Positions 62,007 to 64,000 of a stretch of 64,000 bases of DNA are shown piece after piece. The DNA comes from an uncultured Mesorhizobium sp. (GTDB lineage: Bacteria > Pseudomonadota > Alphaproteobacteria > Rhizobiales > Rhizobiaceae). The notes beneath the pieces are model-generated. The model did not search any database. It had not been told where the DNA came from and saw only the letters and a list, made by a program, of their open reading frames with translations. Each line of letters begins with the position of its first letter. Within the stretch, counting starts at the first letter, position 1. The stretch spans positions 15,512-79,511 of the forward strand of contig CALFXR010000207.1 in the NCBI GenBank assembly GCA_937958475.1, in the 5' to 3' direction. Made by a program: the position numbers and the translations under genes.

Positions 62007-64000
62007 TCAGCGGGACGCTTCCGCCAGCCGCGCCAACTGGGTCATCACCACGGCCGAGCCGGCGAGCCGCTTCTCGGCGCTCGGCCAGTCGCGGATGAAG
62101 ACGACGCTCTGGTCCGGGCGGATCTTCGCCAGGGAACCCTGCTCGCCGATGTAGCGTACCAGGCCGGCCGGGTCGGCGAACGCCTTGTTGCGGAAGTGGA
62201 CGACGACGCCCTTCGGCCCGGCGTCGAGCTTCTCGACGTTGGCGATGCGGCACAGCGCCTTGATGTAGACGATCTTGAGCAGGTGCTTGACCTCCTCCGG
62301 CAGCGGGCCAAAGCGGTCGATCAGTTCGGCGCCGAAGCCGTCGATCTCGGCCGTCGTCTCGATGTCGCCGAGACGGCGGTAGAGCGCCAGCCGGAGTTGC
62401 AGGTCCGGCACGTAGCTCTCCGGGATCATCACCGCCGTTCCGATGGTGATCTGCGGCGACCATCCGGTGTCGGCGGCGGAAGCCTGGCCGCGGGTCTCGG
62501 CGACCGCCTCTTCCAGCATCTGCTGGTAGAGTTCGAAGCCGACCTCCTTGATGTGGCCCGACTGTTCCTCGCCGAGCAGGTTGCCGGCGCCGCGGATGTC
62601 GAGGTCATGGCTGGCCAGCTGGAAACCGGCGCCGAGCGTGTCGAGCGATTGCAGCACCTTCAGCCGGCGCTCCGCCGTCTGCGTCAGCGTCCGATGGGCG
62701 GGCAGCGTGAACAGCGCGTAGGCGCGCACCTTGGAACGGCCGACGCGGCCGCGCAGCTGGTAGAGCTGCGCCAGTCCGAACATGTCGGCGCGGTGGACGA
62801 TCAGCGTGTTAGCGGTCGGGATGTCGAGGCCGGATTCGACGATCGTCGTCGACAGGAGCACGTCGAACTGGCCGTCGTAGAAGGCGTTCATGATGTCGTC
62901 GAGCTCGCCGGCCGGCATCTGCCCGTGAGCCAGCGCGACCTTCAGCTCTGGAACTGATTCCTTCAGGAAATCATGGATTTCGGCGAGATCGCTGATGCGC
63001 GGCACGACGTAGAACGAATGCCCGCCGCGATAGCGCTCGCGCAGCAGCGTCTCGCGGATCACCAGCGGATCGAAGGGCGAGATGAAGGTTCTCACCGCCA
63101 TGCGGTCGACCGGCGGCGTCGTGATCAGCGACAGTTCGCGCACGCCCGTCAGGGCCAGTTGCAGTGTCCGCGGAATCGGCGTCGCCGACAGCGTCAGCAC
63201 GTGGACGTCGCTCTTCAGCTCCTTCAGGCGCTCCTTGTGCTTGACGCCGAAATGCTGCTCCTCGTCGATGATCAGCAAGCCGAGGTGCTTGAACGCGATC
63301 GACGCGCTGAGAAGCGCATGGGTGCCGACCACGATGTCGACGGTGCCGTCCGCCAGGCCCTTCTTGGTCTCGGCGAGTTCCTTGGCGCCGACCAGGCGCG
63401 ACGCCTGGCGCACGCGCACGGGAAGGCCGGAAAAGCGTTGCGCGAAGGTCTTGAAGTGCTGGCGCGCCAGCAGCGTCGTGGGCACCACCACGGCGACCTG
63501 CAAACCCTCCATCGCCGCGAGGAAGGTCGCGCGCAGCGCCACCTCGGTCTTGCCGAAGCCGACGTCGCCGCAGATCAGGCGGTCCATCGGCTTTCCGGCG
63601 GCGAGATCGTCGACGACGGCTTCGATCGCCGTCTGCTGGTCGTCGGTCTCCTCGTAGGGGAATCGCGCGGAGAACTCGCCGTAGAGCCCTTCCGGTGGGA
63701 TGATGACCGGGGCCGCATGCATCTGGCGTTCGGCGGCGAGACGGATCAGGGCTCCCGCCATGTCGAGCAAGCGCCGCTTCAGCTTGGCCTTGCGCGACTG
63801 CCAGGCGCCGCCGCCGAGCTTGTCGAGGTTCGCCTCGGCGGCGTCCGAGCCATAGCGCGACAGCAGTTCGATGTTCTCGACCGGCAGGAACAGGCGGTCG
63901 TCGCCGGCGTAGCGGATCTCCAGACAGTCGTGCGGCGCGCCCGCTGCCTCGATCGTCTTCAGCCCGACGAAACGGCCGATGCCGTGGTCGGCGTGCACGA
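62007..64000 (-). CDS. mfd: Transcription-repair coupling factor Mfd (C-terminal part; 5' end outside window)
   Basis: 663 codons are visible and the frame continues past the right edge, so about the first 480 residues are missing. Visible order: the CarD-like RNA polymerase interaction domain (HADHGIGRFVGLKTIE), the SF2 helicase with Walker A GDVGFGKTEVAL, the DEEQ box in IIDEEQHFGV, motif III region TLSATPIPRTLQ, helicase motif VI QLRGRVGRSK, and the C-terminal TRCF regulatory domain. Mfd removes stalled RNA polymerase at lesions and recruits UvrA. Confidence 0.97.
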   Translation of the reverse strand, partial: VHADHGIGRFVGLKTIEAAGAPHDCLEIRYAGDDRLFLPVENIELLSRYGSDAAEANLDKLGGGAWQSRKAKLKRRLLDMAGALIRLAAERQMHAAPVIIPPEGLYGEFSARFPYEETDDQQTAIEAVVDDLAAGKPMDRLICGDVGFGKTEVALRATFLAAMEGLQVAVVVPTTLLARQHFKTFAQRFSGLPVRVRQASRLVGAKELAETKKGLADGTVDIVVGTHALLSASIAFKHLGLLIIDEEQHFGVKHKERLKELKSDVHVLTLSATPIPRTLQLALTGVRELSLITTPPVDRMAVRTFISPFDPLVIRETLLRERYRGGHSFYVVPRISDLAEIHDFLKESVPELKVALAHGQMPAGELDDIMNAFYDGQFDVLLSTTIVESGLDIPTANTLIVHRADMFGLAQLYQLRGRVGRSKVRAYALFTLPAHRTLTQTAERRLKVLQSLDTLGAGFQLASHDLDIRGAGNLLGEEQSGHIKEVGFELYQQMLEEAVAETRGQASAADTGWSPQITIGTAVMIPESYVPDLQLRLALYRRLGDIETTAEIDGFGAELIDRFGPLPEEVKHLLKIVYIKALCRIANVEKLDAGPKGVVVHFRNKAFADPAGLVRYIGEQGSLAKIRPDQSVVFIRDWPSAEKRLAGSAVVMTQLARLAEASR

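Noticed and set aside
1..64000. CRISPR arrays, transposases, rRNA genes, prophage
   Set aside because: No repeated spacer units, transposase or integrase motifs, rRNA sequence or phage structural genes were seen anywhere in the window.

Overview
The window looks like chromosome from a GC-rich alphaproteobacterium of the order Hyphomicrobiales, probably a Phyllobacteriaceae/Mesorhizobium/Nitratireductor-like organism. The evidence is the block ntrY-ntrX-trkA-dat-hfq-hflX-mazG, a phosphatidylcholine synthase, an IalB-type invasion-locus protein, HspQ, and high G+C codon use throughout. The taxonomic call is an inference from gene content and order, not from a search.

Layout. 1-6313 holds the end of the ntrYX two-component system, trkA, a D-amino-acid aminotransferase, hfq-hflX and mazG. 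6450-26031 is a roughly 20 kb anaerobic nitrate-respiration block. On the minus strand, ubiT-ubiU-ubiV (oxygen-independent ubiquinone hydroxylation) is followed by a MogA/MoaB molybdopterin protein. Divergent from it lie ubiD-ubiX. Then come a hypothetical gene and a DUF454 membrane protein, a cysteine-poor Crp/Fnr regulator resembling NarR, and narK1-narK2-narG-narH-narJ-narI. Behind narI follow a parvulin, a hemerythrin-like protein, a beta-carbonic anhydrase and a DUF2478 protein. Four perfect FNR-family dyads sit in the control regions, two of each of two sequence classes. A distinctly AT-rich orphan gene (about 26.1-26.8 kb) marks the right border.

26796-34884 is a minus-strand housekeeping run (ybaK-like, MBL hydrolase, tatD, metG, holB, tmk, D,D-carboxypeptidase, rlpA), followed by tRNA-Ser(UGA) at 35475. 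Beside the tRNA is a small surface-polysaccharide islet (glycosyltransferase, UDP-galactopyranose mutase, DUF707). Next is a copper-resistance unit (copA divergent from copZ, then cueR) with two CueR-type promoters. It is followed by an exported protein with an FNR-like site, a TerC-family protein, a VOC protein, rimO, an acyltransferase and a GST.

47453-52157 encodes a BMP-type nucleoside ABC importer. 52266-60918 carries quinone oxidoreductase, pcs, a DUF1326 protein, a UbiH-type hydroxylase, an AEC transporter, hspQ, an IalB-like protein, an oligopeptide-type binding protein and a FrnE-like thiol oxidoreductase. A vapBC toxin-antitoxin pair sits between the intact frnE-like gene and a diverged fragment matching its 3' end. 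A 34-residue membrane protein and the C-terminal two-thirds of mfd close the window.

How it works together: under low oxygen and nitrate, FNR-family regulators would switch on nitrate uptake (NarK1/K2), Mo-bisMGD nitrate reductase (NarGHI with NarJ and MogA) and a ubiquinone route that needs no O2 (UbiTUV with UbiD/UbiX), which supplies the quinol that NarI oxidises.
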